From contig JAILNJ010000192.1 of NCBI GenBank assembly GCA_024691665.1, forward strand, positions 1-24,456: a stretch of DNA of 24,456 nt, given 5' to 3'. The position numbers were made by a program, and so were the translations under genes. This stretch comes from Gammaproteobacteria bacterium (lineage in GTDB: Bacteria > Bacillota_I > Bacilli_A > Izemoplasmatales > UBA1188). This document shows positions 14,877 to 23,553 of this stretch, piece by piece. The notes below the pieces were generated by a model, which did not search any database, was not told where the DNA came from, and saw nothing but the letters and a program-made list of their open reading frames with translations. Each line of letters opens with the position of its first letter. Positions within the stretch are counted from its first letter, which is position 1.

Positions 14877-14920
14877 ATTATAACCTATTTTTCATTTATT
14901 AATAATAAATGTGATAGAAT
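14877..14920. promoter_or_regulatory. Divergent promoters between maf (minus) and tilS (plus)
   Basis: In the 68-bp gap, a minus-strand -10 TATAAT (14877-14882, weak -35 TTATTA at 14900-14905) serves the maf operon. A plus-strand -10 TAGAAT (14915-14920), preceded by TGA as an extended -10 (weak -35 TCATTT at 14892-14897), serves tilS. The two promoters interleave, so they probably compete or share regulation. The tilS -10 leaves only about 8 nt before its ATG. Confidence 0.5.
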
Positions 14921-14928
14921 AAAATCAA

Positions 14929-16275
14929 ATGGATAAAAGAATTAATGATATCTTATCTAAACTAAATAAATATGTGAATAAAGATGAAACACTCGTTGTA
15001 GGTGTTTCAACTGGAATGGACTCTATGGCCCTCTTTTTTATTCTACTTAACAATGGTTATAAGGTTGTGGTAGCCCACATTAATCATAAAAGAAGAGTTG
15101 AATCAGATGCTGAATACGCATATTTAAAAGGCTTATGTGAAAAGATGAATATCCCATTTGAAGGATATGAATTAAATGAAGAAATTAATTCTAACTTCCA
15201 AGAAGTCGCAAGATATAAACGTTATGAATTCTATAAAGAAGTGTGTGATAAATACCACACAAACAAGATTCTTCTAGCTCATCACGCAGATGATGAAGCC
15301 GAGACAGTTCTTATGAGACTCATTAGAGGCACATCATTAAGAGGATATTCAGGAATCAAATATATTAGTGAAGTTGATAGTTATAAGATTATTAGACCTC
15401 TTCTTGGAGTATCTAAATCAGATATCAAAAAATATATTGATGAGAATAATATTAAATACTTTGAAGATTCATCAAATAGTACTGATCACTATACAAGAAA
15501 TGTGGTTAGACATAATCTAGTTAATGTCGCAAAAGAGATTAATCCTGCCTTCCTCTCTCAAGTAGAAAACTATAAAGAAGACATGGAAGATTCTTTTGAA
15601 CTCATCAAAGATTTATCTGATGAGTTTATGGCTAAATACTCAGAAAAATCAAATGATAAAATCATTATTAATAGAACCGAATTTAATAACTTAAAACAAA
15701 TTATTAAGAAGTGGGTTTTAGTTGAAGCTGTGAATTTAATTTCTTCTGATTCACTTATTTTAACTCACGAAAGAATGAGTGAAATTATCGGATTAAGCTT
15801 AAAAGATGTATCAGGAAAAACTATTGAACTCAGTGACTCAATTAAAGTATTTTTAGAATATGACAAAATCATTTTTACTAAACTTGAAGGCAAAACAAGC
15901 ATATCTCTTGAGATAAATGACTTTGGTGATTATGATTTAGGTGATGGAAGAATACTGAAAATATCACAAAAATATCACCTTCTTCCTAACAAAAACTCAT
16001 ATATGTTATGTTATAATGATATAAAATCTGTTTTTCCTATTTTTGTAAAAAATAAGGAAAGTGGTGACAAAATCAAAGTAAACGGAATCACTAAAAAAGT
16101 ATCTCAAATCTTAAAAGATAATAAGGTTCTTAAGAGCGAAAGAGATAAAGTATTAGTTATTTCAAATAAGGATGGAATCTTCTTTATTCCAGGCATTATT
16201 AGAAAAGAAACTGACACCACTTTAGAAAACAAATTGTATATAACTCTTATAGGAGGTAATAGTAATGACATTTGA
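14929..16275 (+). CDS. tilS: tRNA(Ile)-lysidine synthetase
   Basis: The 448-aa enzyme has the PP-loop VGVSTGMDS (24-32; the STG variant also occurs in Staphylococcus and Lactobacillus), HINHKRR, the ATP-pyrophosphatase region LLAHHADDEAETVLMRLIRG, and the TilS signature around IIRPLL, followed by substrate-binding and C-terminal domains. It attaches lysine to C34 of tRNA-Ile(CAU) so that the codon AUA is read, essential in an AUA-using AT-rich genome. No SD is visible before the ATG and the predicted transcription start is only a couple of bases upstream, so the mRNA may be leaderless. It ends in TGA, confirming that UGA is a stop. It overlaps hpt by 11 nt. Confidence 0.95.
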   Translation: MDKRINDILSKLNKYVNKDETLVVGVSTGMDSMALFFILLNNGYKVVVAHINHKRRVESDAEYAYLKGLCEKMNIPFEGYELNEEINSNFQEVARYKRYEFYKEVCDKYHTNKILLAHHADDEAETVLMRLIRGTSLRGYSGIKYISEVDSYKIIRPLLGVSKSDIKKYIDENNIKYFEDSSNSTDHYTRNVVRHNLVNVAKEINPAFLSQVENYKEDMEDSFELIKDLSDEFMAKYSEKSNDKIIINRTEFNNLKQIIKKWVLVEAVNLISSDSLILTHERMSEIIGLSLKDVSGKTIELSDSIKVFLEYDKIIFTKLEGKTSISLEINDFGDYDLGDGRILKISQKYHLLPNKNSYMLCYNDIKSVFPIFVKNKESGDKIKVNGITKKVSQILKDNKVLKSERDKVLVISNKDGIFFIPGIIRKETDTTLENKLYITLIGGNSNDI

Positions 16276-16816
16276 TGACGAATTAAAAAGATCCGTTAAG
16301 AAAGTTATAGTATCTGAAAGAGAACTTAAGAAAGCAATCAAAGCTTTAGGTAAAAAGATGACTAAAGATCTTGAAGGCGAAGATCTAGTAGTTGTTGGAC
16401 TTTTAACTGGTTGCATCCCATTCTTACCTGATTTATTAAAAGAATTAAAACTAAAAGTCTTAGTTAATTATATTCAAGCTTCTTCTTACGAAGGGCAAGA
16501 ATCATCAGGAAAAGTTAAGATTGGTGGCGTACTTAAAGAAAGTATAGTAGGTAAACACGTAGTACTTGTGGACGATATTATTGATACAGGTGTTACATTA
16601 AAAGAATTAAGTAAATATCTATATGACAATGGCGCAAAGAAAGTAACTACTTGTGTTCTAGCTAGTAAGATAGGCACAAGAAAAGTTGACTTTGAAGCCG
16701 ATTACAAAGCACTTGAAGTGCCTAATGAATTTGTATTCGGTTATGGCCTTGATTATGATGGATATTATAGAAATCTTCCTTATATTGCAGCACTTAAGGA
16801 TGAACTTTATAAGTAG
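16265..16816 (+). CDS. hpt: Hypoxanthine(-guanine) phosphoribosyltransferase
   Basis: The 183-aa type I phosphoribosyltransferase has the PRPP-binding signature VVLVDDIIDTGVTLKEL and the N-terminal DLVVVGLLTGCIPFLPDL loop, plus NEFVFGYGLDYDGYYRNLPYI at the C-terminus, as usual for Hpt. It salvages hypoxanthine/guanine to IMP/GMP. A strong SD (AGGAGGT) lies within the end of tilS, with which it overlaps. The tilS-hpt-ftsH order is the classic Bacillota arrangement. Confidence 0.96.
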   Translation: MTFDDELKRSVKKVIVSERELKKAIKALGKKMTKDLEGEDLVVVGLLTGCIPFLPDLLKELKLKVLVNYIQASSYEGQESSGKVKIGGVLKESIVGKHVVLVDDIIDTGVTLKELSKYLYDNGAKKVTTCVLASKIGTRKVDFEADYKALEVPNEFVFGYGLDYDGYYRNLPYIAALKDELYK

Positions 16817-16824
16817 GTGATAAA

Positions 16825-18861
16825 ATGAGCGAAAATAATAATCAAGAACAACAACCTAGAAGAGGTGGGTTCAACTGGGCCAACATTGGTATACTCATTA
16901 TCGCAACACTCTTTATAATTGCGATGGTATATTCTCTTAGAGGTTGTAATACAAACAAAAATGAAATGTCTTATTCAAGAGCTGTCGCTGAATATGTAGA
17001 TAGAAAAGATGCATATCAAGGTGGAGGAGTTTCAATTATAGTAACTCCAGCAAAAGATAGTGCAGTTCAAGGTAGTTATATTGTATATGTCACAGGTAAA
17101 GATGTATCAACAAACAAGAAAGCAACTGTCTACTTCTACGCAACCACTGAACAATGGGCATCTTTCCAAGAAAAGATAGCTGATACTGATTACTCAGTAT
17201 CATACCAACCTGGTTCTACTGTTAATGTATGGAGTATCCTCTACTACGTATTAATGTTTGGCGGAATTATCTTCATTGTGGTTATCTTAGTTAGATCAAT
17301 TAGTGCAGCTGGTAACGCAAACGGAATGTCTTCTACTCTTGAATTTACTAAATCAAGAGCTAAACTTAATAAACAATCTACTACTACTTTCAAAGATGTA
17401 GCTGGCCTTGAAGAAGAAAAGGAAGAACTTAAAGAAGTTGTAGACTTCTTAAAGAATCCTAAGAAATATCAAGACATGGGCGCTAGAGTCCCTAAAGGAA
17501 TTCTTCTTTATGGTAAACCTGGTACAGGTAAAACATTACTCGCAAGAGCCGTTGCTGGTGAGGCTGGAGTTCCATTCTACTTCACTACTGGTTCTGATTT
17601 AGTAGAAATGTTTGTCGGTGTTGGTGCTAGCCGTGTTAGAGATATGTTTAAAACCGCCAAGAAAAACGCTCCTGCAATTCTATTTATGGATGAAATAGAT
17701 GCTGTAGGTAGACAAAGAGGTGCTGGTCTTGGTGGTGGTAACGATGAAAGAGAACAAACTCTTAACCAACTTCTTGTTGAAATGGATGGTTTTACTAAAG
17801 AAACTTCTGTCATTGTTATGGCCGCAACTAATAGACCTGATATCCTAGACCCCGCATTACTTAGACCTGGTAGATTTGATAGACAAATCAATATCGGTAA
17901 CCCAGACGTTAAAGAAAGAGAGGCAATCTTAAGAGTTCATGCTCGTAATAAGAAAATTAGTCCAGATGTAGACTTTGCACAAGTTGCACACGAGACTCCA
18001 GGATTTACTGGTGCTGATCTTGAAAATGTAATGAATGAAGGCGCTCTTCTTGCCGCAAGAAAAGGTCAAGCCCTAATCACAAACGATATCCTAAGTGAAG
18101 CTATTGATAGAGTTATGATGGGTCCTGCTAAGAAGAGTAGAGTAATGAGTAAGAGAGAAAAAGAAATCGTAGCTCACCACGAAGCTGGTCACTGCGTAAT
18201 TGGTTCAATCCTTTCTAATGCTCAAGTTGTTCAAAAAGTAACTATTATCCCAAGAGGTGAAGCCGGAGGCTATAACCTTATGGGTCCTAAAGAGGAAGAA
18301 ATATATCTTCACACTAAAACTCAATTAATGGAACAAATCACTGGTCTTCTTGGTGGTAGAACTGCTGAAGAATTAATCTATGGTGAAATCACTACTGGTG
18401 CTTCTAACGACATGACTCAAGCAACTAAGATTGCTCGTGCAATGGTAACTGAATGGGGTATGAGTAAATTAGGCCCAATCACTTATGAAGAAAATAGTGG
18501 TTATCAATACTTAGGTCGTGACTATTCAACTGGTAAGAACTTTAGTGATAAAGTTGCTCATGAAATTGATGAAGAAATCAGAACAATCATTGAAGATTGT
18601 CATAAGAGAGCTGCTCAAGTTTTAACCGAAAACATGGATAAACTTAAAGCTATCGCTCATTATCTTCTTCTTGTTGAAACAATTGAGAAACCAGATATTG
18701 AAGAAATCATGGCTACTGGTAAACTCAAAAGAGTTGATGATTTAAAAGATAAATCACTAAATGATTTAGGTACTGAAGCTAAGGTTGAAGAACCAAAAGC
18801 TGAAGAGACTAAGGTTGAAGAACAACCTCAAGAAGAACCAAAACAAGATGAGACTAGATAA
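16825..18861 (+). CDS. ftsH: ATP-dependent zinc metalloprotease FtsH
   Basis: The 678-aa membrane protease has transmembrane helices at about 20-38 and 136-157 with an extracytoplasmic domain between them. The AAA+ module follows, with Walker A GKPGTGKT (230-237; the second residue is Lys where Pro is common), Walker B ILFMDE (D289, E290) and second-region-of-homology Arg in ALLRPGRFDR. The zinc protease motif HEAGH is at 452-456, and the third zinc ligand lies in TTGASNDMTQATKIA. It degrades membrane and regulatory proteins. The C-terminal tail is charged and repetitive (KVEEPKAEETKVEEQ). SD GGTGA overlaps the end of the hpt region (8-nt gap). Its last 14 nt overlap the rqcP start. Confidence 0.97.
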   Translation: MSENNNQEQQPRRGGFNWANIGILIIATLFIIAMVYSLRGCNTNKNEMSYSRAVAEYVDRKDAYQGGGVSIIVTPAKDSAVQGSYIVYVTGKDVSTNKKATVYFYATTEQWASFQEKIADTDYSVSYQPGSTVNVWSILYYVLMFGGIIFIVVILVRSISAAGNANGMSSTLEFTKSRAKLNKQSTTTFKDVAGLEEEKEELKEVVDFLKNPKKYQDMGARVPKGILLYGKPGTGKTLLARAVAGEAGVPFYFTTGSDLVEMFVGVGASRVRDMFKTAKKNAPAILFMDEIDAVGRQRGAGLGGGNDEREQTLNQLLVEMDGFTKETSVIVMAATNRPDILDPALLRPGRFDRQINIGNPDVKEREAILRVHARNKKISPDVDFAQVAHETPGFTGADLENVMNEGALLAARKGQALITNDILSEAIDRVMMGPAKKSRVMSKREKEIVAHHEAGHCVIGSILSNAQVVQKVTIIPRGEAGGYNLMGPKEEEIYLHTKTQLMEQITGLLGGRTAEELIYGEITTGASNDMTQATKIARAMVTEWGMSKLGPITYEENSGYQYLGRDYSTGKNFSDKVAHEIDEEIRTIIEDCHKRAAQVLTENMDKLKAIAHYLLLVETIEKPDIEEIMATGKLKRVDDLKDKSLNDLGTEAKVEEPKAEETKVEEQPQEEPKQDETR

Positions 18862-19093
18862 GTATTTAAAAGTTTCTCACATTATAAAAAGAAGGACAGT
18901 TGCGAAAGAAGCTGCCCAAAAAGATAAGATTAAAATTAATGGAAAAGACGCAAAACCTTCTTCTTCTGTGAATGAAGGAGATATTATTGAAATATCTTAT
19001 TCATCTAAAGTACTTAAAGTTAAAGTACTATCAATTAATGAATTCACAGCTAAGAAAGATGCATCTTTAATGTATGAAGTAATCGAAAATTAA
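18848..19093 (+). CDS. rqcP: S4-domain ribosome-associated quality control protein RqcP (YabO family)
   Basis: The 81-aa protein is a single S4 RNA-binding domain: MRLDKYLKVSHIIKRRTVAKEAAQKDKIKINGKDAKPSSSVNEGDIIEISYSSK, in two continuous parts, with the MRLDKYLKVS-x-IKRRT-x-AKE start characteristic of YabO/RqcP. In Bacillus subtilis RqcP works with RqcH to drive C-terminal alanine tailing on stalled 60S-like (50S) subunits. I chose the internal ATG at 18848, which begins the conserved domain; an upstream ATG at 18785 would add 21 Lys/Leu-rich residues that are only the out-of-frame translation of the ftsH tail. It overlaps ftsH by 14 nt and is the last gene of the tilS operon. No strong SD is visible, so coupling to ftsH is likely. 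Confidence 0.9.
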   Translation: MRLDKYLKVSHIIKRRTVAKEAAQKDKIKINGKDAKPSSSVNEGDIIEISYSSKVLKVKVLSINEFTAKKDASLMYEVIEN

Positions 19094-19094
19094 A

Positions 19095-19127
19095 AATGGT
19101 CGCACATTTGTGCGGCCATTCTTTTTT
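19095..19127. terminator. Bidirectional terminator between rqcP and the DUF4097 lipoprotein gene
   Basis: AATGGTCGCAC-ATTT-GTGCGGCCATT forms an 11-bp stem (one G-U pair) followed by CTTTTTT on plus. On minus the same hairpin is followed by TTTAATTTT. It serves the converging rqcP and lipoprotein transcripts; the minus-strand stop codon overlaps its U-tract. Confidence 0.92.
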
Positions 19128-20001
19128 ATCCTAAATATTTAATATTTACATCACCTACTGTAGTTCTACAATTAACGTTCTTAGTTCCTTCTTCTGTTGT
19201 ACCTGATACTTTACCAGTTCCTGCAGATGCTGTTGCTAAGTACTCACTTCTCTTTCCTTTAAGTGATAAGTTAATTGCTCCAGTAGTTGTTTTAACACTC
19301 ATAATTACTTTGAAGTCTACACTTCTTAAAATTTGTTCTCCATGTCCTGATTCAGATTCAATCTTAGATGCTACCACATTTTCATATCTTGTTTCACCAT
19401 TATCAGTCTTAGTAAATAAATCTTCTTCAACATTGATATCTTCTAGTTTAATTGAACCATTACCAACATTAACTTTTAATTCTTTGAATTCAGATTCATT
19501 TAAACTAACTGAACCATTATCTGTCTTAAGTTCTACTTTTTCACTTGCGTTAACATTCTTTAATGAGATTGAACCATTATAAGTTCTGAAACTTGAATCT
19601 TTAGCTTTAACGTTATTAATAGAAATGCTTCCATTATCAATAGCAACTGTATACTTGACTTCTGTGTCTTCTGGAACAGTAATTACTGTTTCAGCGTTTT
19701 TATCAAAATCATATGAATTAAAGAACATACTTTTAGCTTGTTCTCTTCTTAGAGTTAAAGACTTATTAGAGTGTTCATATGTTACATAAAGTGTATATTC
19801 TTTTGCTGTACCATATTCAACAGTAATTTTGTCTGTATTACTCTTTTTAATAGTAACATTCATGTTTATATCATTAACTTGAATAACTTCTATATTTTCT
19901 TCAGTTTCATATGTTTTATTTTCAAGAGTGATTCTTTTAGAACAGCCTATAAGCATTAAAGATAGCGCAAATATAGAGATAATAGATAGTAATTTCTTCA
20001 T
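19126..20001 (-). CDS. Lipoprotein with DUF4097-type repetitive beta domain
   Basis: The 291-aa protein has a lipoprotein signal (KKLLSIISIFALSLMLIGC; lipid-attached Cys20). The rest is a repetitive run of short beta strands of the DUF4097/adhesin-like beta-helix type: 'DNGSISINNVKAKDSSF', 'YNGSISLKNVNASEKVELKT', 'DNGSVSLNESEFKELKV', 'GNGSIKLEDINVEEDLF'. Each unit carries the (D/Y/G)NGS-(I/V)-x-(I/L) motif about every 18-20 residues. It should sit outside the membrane, anchored by lipid. DUF4097 proteins often occur near HTH/PspC membrane regulators in Bacillota, with no defined role. The SD AAGGAGGAAC is strong. It is monocistronic and divergent from lysS. Confidence 0.85.
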   Translation of the reverse strand: MKKLLSIISIFALSLMLIGCSKRITLENKTYETEENIEVIQVNDINMNVTIKKSNTDKITVEYGTAKEYTLYVTYEHSNKSLTLRREQAKSMFFNSYDFDKNAETVITVPEDTEVKYTVAIDNGSISINNVKAKDSSFRTYNGSISLKNVNASEKVELKTDNGSVSLNESEFKELKVNVGNGSIKLEDINVEEDLFTKTDNGETRYENVVASKIESESGHGEQILRSVDFKVIMSVKTTTGAINLSLKGKRSEYLATASAGTGKVSGTTEEGTKNVNCRTTVGDVNIKYLG

Positions 20002-20052
20002 TTAGCCGTTCCTCCTTTAATATATTCTTATAATATATTATCACACTATAAT

Positions 20053-20081
20053 TTGAAAATATACTCTACTTAATGTATAAT
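20053..20081 (+). promoter_or_regulatory. Promoter of lysS
   Basis: TTGAAA (20053-20058), a 17-bp spacer and TATAAT (20076-20081) lie about 36 bp upstream of the ATG. This is the closest match to consensus in the window. The leader is too short (about 30 nt) for a T-box. Confidence 0.85.
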
Positions 20082-20117
20082 TATTTACGATAATTATAAA
20101 TTAAAGGAAGAAACGTT

Positions 20118-21605
20118 ATGGCAAGAGAATTTACAGATCAAGAAATGGCTAGAAGAGTTAAGCTTGAAAGATTAGTTGAACTCGGTGTAGATCCATATGG
20201 ACAAAAATATGATGTAGAAAACACAGCTAAGGAAATTAAAGAAAAGTATGCTGGTAAAACTCATGAAGAATTAGAAGAATTAAAAGCTCACGCTAAAGTA
20301 GCTGGTAGAATTATGTTTATGAGAAAGATGGGTAAGGCATCATTCTTTAGTTTAAAAGATAAAACTGGTTTAATCCAAGTATATATTAAACTTGATGATG
20401 TTGGAGAAACTGATTACTCTATCTTCAAGGCTGGAGATGTAGGAGACATCATAGGTGTTGAAGGATATGTAATGCTTACTCAAACTGGTGAAATCACAAT
20501 TAAATGCGAAAAGTATACACACTTAGCTAAATCTTTAAAACCTCTTCCAGAAAAGTTCCATGGACTTTCAGACGTTGAAGAAAGATATAGAAAGAGATAC
20601 TTAGACTTAATTATGAATGATGAAAGCTTAAAGACAGCTCTCGCAAGACCTCAAATCATTAAGGCTATGAGAGAATACTTCGGTTCACTTGGATTTACTG
20701 AAGTTGAAACTCCAATCCTTGAAGTTCATAAAGGTGGCGCTTCTGCTAGACCATTCATCACACATCACAATGCACTTGATATGAGTCTTTATTTAAGAAT
20801 CGCTCTTGAAATTAGCTTAAAGAAACTTCTTGTTGGCGGAATGGAAAGAGTATTCGAAATCGGTAGAGTATTTAGAAACGAAGGTGTTGATACCAAACAT
20901 AACCCTGAATTCACTATGGTAGAACTCTATCAAGCATATGGTAATCTTGATTCAATGATGGAAATCACTGAAGGCGTATTTAAATACATCGCTAAGAATG
21001 TGTTTGGTAAATATGTATTCAAGATTGGTGACACAGAAATTGATCTTGAAAAACCATTTAGAAAAGTTTACATGACAGATATGATCAAAGAAAAGACTGG
21101 CATTGACTTTAAGGCTAATAATTATACTTTAGAAGAAGCTACTAAGCTCGCCAAAGAAAACGGCATTAAAGTTGAACCACACTTCACTGTAGGTCATATT
21201 ATTAATGAATTCTTTGAAAAATTCTGTGAAGAAGATTTAGTTCAACCAACATTCCTTTGTGGACACCCAATTGAAATATCTCCTCTCACAAAAGAAAACA
21301 AAGAAGATCCAAGATTCGTTGAAAGATTCGAACTCTATATCAATGGTTGTGAATTCGGTAACGCTTATACAGAACTCAATAACCCAATTGAACAATTAAA
21401 GAGATTTGAAGAAGAATTAAGAGAAAGACAACTCGGTAACGATGAAGCAGCTGATATCGATGAAACATTCCTAGACGCTATGGAATACGGTATGCCTCCA
21501 GCAGGTGGAGTTGGTATCGGTATTGATAGACTTGTTATGTTCTTCTTAGAACAAGATTCTATCAGAGACGTTCTTCTCTTCCCAACAATGAAAATTAATG
21601 AATAA
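20118..21605 (+). CDS. lysS: Lysyl-tRNA synthetase, class II
   Basis: The 495-aa enzyme has an N-terminal OB-fold anticodon-binding domain (about 60-150; VAGRIMFMRKMGKASFFSL) and a class II catalytic core. Motif 1 lies in LGFTEVETPIL, motif 2 in FEIGRVFRNEGVDTKHNPEFTM, and motif 3 in GVGIGIDRLVMFFL. It charges tRNA-Lys. The length is typical (about 490-505). It is monocistronic, with its own promoter and a strong SD (AAAGGAAG). No leader regulation is seen. Confidence 0.98.
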   Translation: MAREFTDQEMARRVKLERLVELGVDPYGQKYDVENTAKEIKEKYAGKTHEELEELKAHAKVAGRIMFMRKMGKASFFSLKDKTGLIQVYIKLDDVGETDYSIFKAGDVGDIIGVEGYVMLTQTGEITIKCEKYTHLAKSLKPLPEKFHGLSDVEERYRKRYLDLIMNDESLKTALARPQIIKAMREYFGSLGFTEVETPILEVHKGGASARPFITHHNALDMSLYLRIALEISLKKLLVGGMERVFEIGRVFRNEGVDTKHNPEFTMVELYQAYGNLDSMMEITEGVFKYIAKNVFGKYVFKIGDTEIDLEKPFRKVYMTDMIKEKTGIDFKANNYTLEEATKLAKENGIKVEPHFTVGHIINEFFEKFCEEDLVQPTFLCGHPIEISPLTKENKEDPRFVERFELYINGCEFGNAYTELNNPIEQLKRFEEELRERQLGNDEAADIDETFLDAMEYGMPPAGGVGIGIDRLVMFFLEQDSIRDVLLFPTMKINE

Positions 21606-21613
21606 TTAAAAAG

Positions 21614-21646
21614 AAGACAAGGTTGATTCCTTGTCTTATTCTTTGT
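21614..21646. terminator. Bidirectional terminator between lysS and the C39-like gene
   Basis: AAGACAAGG-TTGATT-CCTTGTCTT is a perfect 9-bp stem, followed by ATTCTTTGTT on plus and by CTTTTTAATT on minus. The stop codons of both converging genes flank it closely. Confidence 0.88.
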
Positions 21647-23118
21647 TAAATAAAATACTTAATTCTAATATTATCTATAATTATTCTTCCTTTATTTCTG
21701 TCTCCAGAAGGATTTATTTTTTTAGCAATAAACCTAATTCTTGCGACATTTTTAGGAAGTAATATTGTAAATGTATCAGGATTCTCTTTTACAATAGTCA
21801 TCCTATTTAAATCAACAGTGCTTATGGTTTTCCAAATTATGCCATCATCAGAATACTGAACTTCAAACGATTCGTTTTGTATTCCTTCTTTTGCGCTCCA
21901 CAAGGCGGCATCAAAAGTAATTTGGCCAATATGATGCGTAAAAGCAATATCTAGGTATGCTATTCCAGCGTTATCTCTATTTGGAGACAAAACTAAATAT
22001 TTATTTTCAATGTAACTGGTTCTTAGTCTTCTAGTATATAAAACATCACCACAAACTGTGTTCACCTCATCATAGCGTTCATCAAAATAATATTGCCCAC
22101 CACCATTTTGATTAACAAACTCTTCTTGAAAATCGGCTGCATAGATCCTTTCAAAATGATCATATAAAATATCATAAGTTATAAGTGCGACCATTCCATC
22201 ATTTAAAATATCAGCATTGCAATAATATATTGAGGTTGCTTCATATTTGTTTAATCTTGCAATCAAATATTTTCTCACAACCTTTTGACCGGTAACTTTA
22301 TGATACCCGGTCCACACCTCATATCCAATAATATTTGAATAATGGCGATCAAAGTCTCCTTTAGGAGAAAAGATACCAACCATTAAAGTAACCGGAAATC
22401 CGCCATTTATACTATCTACTACTTTATTCCAATATTCATCTTGTTGTCCAGACAACAATTTAAACATATATGACGAAAAAATAACCCCTTCTAAACCATA
22501 TTTAATCATTAAATTATTGAAAGCAGAAACATAATCAGCAGGGAACATTAAAGTGGACTTGTCATTTACCCAACCGATTTCATAAGTTTTGCTTTCTCTC
22601 AACACATCAACAGCTAAACTTAATTTATTGTCGTTGAGGTTTGGATTTTCCATTATTTCATCGTAGTCAAGATATCTTGCAAAATAATCCAGAATCCCAA
22701 TCATTGCAATTGGTCCACATCCACCATATGTGCTCGCAGAATCAACAACATTTAAAGCATTTTGAATAATATAAGTTGGAAAAGAATCAGAACACACTTC
22801 AATAGGAATAGCATTTGAACTATTACTTGTTTTTCTTCTTATATTCATATACCAAGTATAATCATCATACTCATCTCCAAACTCTTCTTCCAAAGCATTC
22901 CGTGCGCCAAAAAAAGCAGTAGAGTGGTTGTATGATTCGTTTTCTTCGTTGCTTAGAGATGAATATAGATTAAACAATTCTTCATAGTTATTAATATCAT
23001 AACTATCTAAAACAAGTTGTTCTTCATAAGTTAAACTATTATAAAAATTATAATACTCAATCGTTTTTGTTGCTTTCATGGAAAACAACAAACTTAACAT
23101 CAACATAATTGTATTCAT
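21646..23118 (-). CDS. Secreted C39-like cysteine-peptidase-fold protein with C-terminal beta-sandwich domain
   Basis: The 490-aa protein starts with a short hydrophobic signal-like segment (MNTIMLMLSLLFSMKA). A papain-like core begins with YGGCGPIAMIGILDYF, where Cys134 occupies the nucleophile position of Peptidase_C39_2-type proteins. His259 (FDRHYSNIIGYEVW) is the expected catalytic His, followed by the usual GY. Residues about 368-490 form a beta-sandwich of the kind often appended to secreted enzymes (YLVLSP, ALWSAKEG, FEVQYSDDGIIWKTIS, ARIRFIAKK, IIIDNIRIKYF), likely for binding or adhesion. There is no ABC transporter domain, so it is not a classical bacteriocin exporter peptidase. 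ATG overlaps the upstream lipoprotein stop by 4 nt (ATGA). The substrate is unknown; whether the peptidase is active is inferred only from Cys and His. Confidence 0.75.
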   Translation of the reverse strand: MNTIMLMLSLLFSMKATKTIEYYNFYNSLTYEEQLVLDSYDINNYEELFNLYSSLSNEENESYNHSTAFFGARNALEEEFGDEYDDYTWYMNIRRKTSNSSNAIPIEVCSDSFPTYIIQNALNVVDSASTYGGCGPIAMIGILDYFARYLDYDEIMENPNLNDNKLSLAVDVLRESKTYEIGWVNDKSTLMFPADYVSAFNNLMIKYGLEGVIFSSYMFKLLSGQQDEYWNKVVDSINGGFPVTLMVGIFSPKGDFDRHYSNIIGYEVWTGYHKVTGQKVVRKYLIARLNKYEATSIYYCNADILNDGMVALITYDILYDHFERIYAADFQEEFVNQNGGGQYYFDERYDEVNTVCGDVLYTRRLRTSYIENKYLVLSPNRDNAGIAYLDIAFTHHIGQITFDAALWSAKEGIQNESFEVQYSDDGIIWKTISTVDLNRMTIVKENPDTFTILLPKNVARIRFIAKKINPSGDRNKGRIIIDNIRIKYFI

Positions 23119-23552
23119 TCTTTTGCCCTCGTTAATTTGATAGACACTTTGTTTATTGCAATTTCATACGCTCCATTTTTTTGATTCATAGGATAAATAA
23201 AATATTCATTCTTGTCTGCATATTTTAAAGGCATAGCTGGGGTTGATAAGGAAACTTCTTCTAATCCATTAAAAGAAATAATTATTTTTTTATCATTTTC
23301 ATAATAATACAAACACAGCCTATAATACTTATTCTTTTTATAAGACATGTCGTGGACAACGTTTACAGGCCACTCATTTTCAAATGTTTCCTTTTCTATT
23401 TCTTCTACTTCAAAATAATATTTAATATCGTCAACCTCTCCAACAAAAGTACCAGCAACAAAAGAATTAACTTTTTTTGTATAGCACGAGGTAACAAAAG
23501 AAAAACATAATATCAAAATTATGATTATATTTAGTTTAATTATTTTTTTCAT
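23115..23552 (-). CDS. Small lipoprotein, 145 aa, unknown function
   Basis: Residues 1-23 form a lipoprotein signal (KKIIKLNIIIILILCFSFVTSC, lipid Cys23). The remainder is a charged, Tyr-rich, beta-looking domain with no family I recognise (GTFVGEVDDIKYYFEVEEIE; YRLCLYYYENDKKIIISFNG). It ends in TGA overlapping the C39-like start (ATGA). SD GAGG is well placed. Its coupling to the peptidase-fold protein suggests the two work together at the cell surface, for example as an anchor or inhibitor; this is inference from arrangement only. Confidence 0.72.
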   Translation of the reverse strand: MKKIIKLNIIIILILCFSFVTSCYTKKVNSFVAGTFVGEVDDIKYYFEVEEIEKETFENEWPVNVVHDMSYKKNKYYRLCLYYYENDKKIIISFNGLEEVSLSTPAMPLKYADKNEYFIYPMNQKNGAYEIAINKVSIKLTRAKE

Positions 23553-23553
23553 A

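Noticed and set aside
14929..16275. Mycoplasma genetic code (UGA as Trp)
   Set aside because: tilS and the 145-aa lipoprotein terminate in TGA with properly placed downstream genes, and Trp is encoded by TGG.
18785..18847. N-terminal extension of rqcP from an earlier ATG
   Set aside because: The added residues are an out-of-frame reading of the repetitive ftsH tail; the family N-terminus MRLDKYL starts at 18848.
19310..19582. Plus-strand open frame opposite the DUF4097 lipoprotein
   Set aside because: It is a shadow of the repetitive lipoprotein gene, which has a lipobox and a strong ribosome site.
20002..20117. T-box or lysine riboswitch upstream of lysS
   Set aside because: The predicted leader is only about 30 nt, too short for either element.
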